NCBI RefSeq assembly: GCF_046630445.1
Contig: NC_092337.1
Span: forward strand, 367,108,001 to 367,172,000
Reading direction: 5' to 3'
Source: Rutidosis leptorrhynchoides
Taxonomy: Eukaryota; Streptophyta; Magnoliopsida; Asterales; Asteraceae
DNA length: 64,000 bases
Every line of letters begins with the position of its first letter. Within the stretch, counting starts at the first letter, position 1. The notes beneath the pieces were generated by a model, which ran no database searches, was not told the origin of the DNA, and saw nothing but the letters and a program-made list of their open reading frames with translations. Positions 62,387-64,000 of the stretch are shown here, piece after piece. Both the position numbers and the translations under genes were made by a program.

Positions 62387-62989
62387 AAACTGGTCTGTCC
62401 AAAAAGTCTTTAAACGTGAAAAAGATTGGCCACTTCCCGACATATTTAGACGAAACGCTTTTACCCACATCTTCAAATATGTAAAACTAACACGATTCAA
62501 ACATAAAATAAGTTTTACAAAGTGGGGCCCACATCGGCCGTTTTACGAGTTTCATACGAAAGTTTGAGTTTCGACCACATTAGTTTAATATCCAAACAAA
62601 CTACGAGCATGATGTTTGGGGATAAACTACCCAAATCCTAGGCCGAATCCACAAGTAATCCAAGCAAGCGACCAAAAAGGGAAATCATCTAAATCCCGAG
62701 CATACCCTTACCACGTCCGCCTCCGAACCTAAAAATGTAAACAACGAGAAGGTAAGCTAATGCTTAGTGAATGCAATACTTATACGCATACATACATAAT
62801 CCAATTACTTGCATACACCTACACAACAACACAATAACATTAGCAAACCGCAATATCGAATAAACGAATAATCGTACGTACAACAAGTCAACATCATTAG
62901 CATAGAGATCTCAACAATAATATACGCTAAATACAAATACGTACAATGCTAATAAAATTACACATCCCAATATACCCAATGTCGACATT

Positions 62990-63550
62990 CGACTCGATGG
63001 TGGCTGACGAAGAGTAGTAGGTCAAAATCGTTAACTGCTCACCACCCATCGCACGCGTACGTGGCCGACGAAGAGTAGTAGGTCAAAATCGTTAACTACT
63101 CACCACTACGCACCATGAGGTCGACGAAAAGTGCAACCGAAACGTTAACACTTACCTCAATCACAAGGATGGCCGACGAAAAGCGAAACCACTTCCATCC
63201 CACGATAAGTGGCCAACGAAGAATGGATCCCCAAACGGATAACACTCACCCTTACCCCAACACACATATGTGGCCGACGAAGAGCGATAGGTCAAACATT
63301 AATCACTCACCACATATCTAAACATACACATGTAGCCGACAAAGAGTGATAGGTCATACGTTAATCACTCGCTACATGCCCAAACACACACATACACACG
63401 TGGCCGACAAAGAGCGATAGGTCAAACGTTAATCACTTGCCACAAACACAAAACGAATATATCCAACGAAGAGCTATCCACACGGATATCACTCACTATA
63501 TTTTCACATCTCAATCGTGGTCCACAAAAAGTGAATCCTAACGGATGTCA
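62990..63550 (-). repeat. LTR minisatellite, 5' LTR copy
   Basis: Units with GGCCGACGAAGAG as in 39800-40310, plus an added unit around 62997-63056 (GTGGCTGACGAAGAGTAG..). Confidence 0.88.
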
Positions 63551-64000
63551 CTTACTACATCGCACACAAGCAACCAAATTATATAAATAAGCGTATAAAT
63601 ATTCCACTCACCTTGATTACTTGAAAAGCAATCCTGCTTGAGCTCCTAATCGTCCAAATGCAAATTACCTAAGTAATTCACAAACAAATAAGCTAAACAC
63701 TATAGCTTATGCCCAGAACACCAATAAGTGCAATTTCGACCCATTTGCACTTCCAAGCACAAACCGCGCCCAAACTAACCAATAATCACTAACACAAGTG
63801 AGAATGGTCCTAATATGCCAATCAAACCAATCATGGGAGTTAAACACCTATCTTGCCCAAAATGACACTTAAACCCTAATTTGACCCATAAGAAGTCAAT
63901 ATCAGGCCATTAGCAAGTTTTGACACCAAAACATACTTAACTCGGTTCTATGCTTCAACTTAATCCATTTTAAGTTTATAAACCTTATTAAATCGGCAAT

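Larger units (their letters stand above)
39091..64000 (-). mobile_element. Minus-strand Gypsy element, related to 28965-37214, extending beyond the window
   Basis: The left LTR (39091-41654) is the 3' LTR. The right LTR starts at 62285, next to a minus-strand primer site (62271-62282), and runs past the window end. Its ends (TGTAAGACCC, GGGTTGTTACA), gag, purine tract and palindromes show the same family as 28965-37214, but diverged. Its gag is split by the Tekay-like insertion at 43711-61273 (duplication TTCCT). It also carries a TAG nonsense codon and a lost zinc-knuckle cysteine. No pol is found in its own interior, so it too is gag-only. It is inserted in the Copia sequence after TGTCA (39086-39090). 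Confidence 0.88.
62285..64000 (-). mobile_element. 5' LTR of the minus-strand Gypsy element, partial
   Basis: The 3' portion of the LTR, cut by the window end. It has an intact GC palindrome pair GGCGCGCCGCGCC (62354-62366) and CCGCGCGGCGCGCC (62373-62386). The minisatellite at 62990-63550 has one extra unit compared with the other LTR. Confidence 0.9.

Overview
The window looks like repeat-rich nuclear DNA of a flowering plant. Several LTR sequences resemble what I know from the daisy family (Asteraceae), but I hold that family assignment only loosely. Plant signs are tRNA-Met and tRNA-Asp primer sites, Ty3/Gypsy, Ty1/Copia and Athila-type retroelements, hAT MITEs, an Au-like SINE, and one intron-rich host gene with GT-AG introns. 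Almost everything else is transposable-element DNA, much of it nested.

Bases 1-16179 are an old minus-strand Gypsy LTR remnant (pieces 1-323, 3537-4582, 15217-16179). It was split first by a minus-strand solo LTR (329-3531, duplication ATCAC) and then by a complete 10.6 kb non-autonomous element with giant LTRs (4588-15211, duplication GTAAC). Bases 16180-22410 hold a broken LINE reverse transcriptase, a 208 bp hAT MITE, and a non-LTR ORF1-like pseudogene. That pseudogene is cut by a small LTR element (19315-21051), whose own 5' LTR contains a 493 bp TRIM (19381-19873).

Bases 22798-27281 (minus strand) carry the only clear host gene: a 13-exon metallo-beta-lactamase-fold hydrolase of about 526 residues. 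It has complete metal ligands and a hydrophobic C-terminal tail. An Au-like SINE lies in its fourth intron, short tandem duplications lie at its promoter, and a hAT MITE (27820-28117) lies further upstream.

From 28241 to the end the window is one nested stack. A Copia element (from 28241) contains a young gag-only Gypsy element (28965-37214). The Copia element is also interrupted by a minus-strand Gypsy relative of that element (39091 to beyond 64000). The gag of this relative is cut by a Tekay-like autonomous Gypsy element (43711-61273, minus). The integrase of the Tekay-like element is cut in turn by a young non-autonomous Athila-type element (47020-55072, plus). Each closed insertion has a matching 5 bp target duplication.

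Several patterns cross family boundaries. Short GC-rich self-complementary motifs occur as close pairs in most LTRs, and in two elements one pair falls in the inferred 5' leader and another in the inferred U3. Polypurine-tract-like motifs are repeated upstream of the true one in four elements. A splice-donor-like site in the LTR and an acceptor-like site just before the gag ATG would remove the primer site from gag mRNA. Tandem minisatellites lie inside LTRs, and an ACCGAATC motif array fills the Copia leader. All positions and repeat comparisons were read by eye. Splicing, dimerisation and priming roles are inference.
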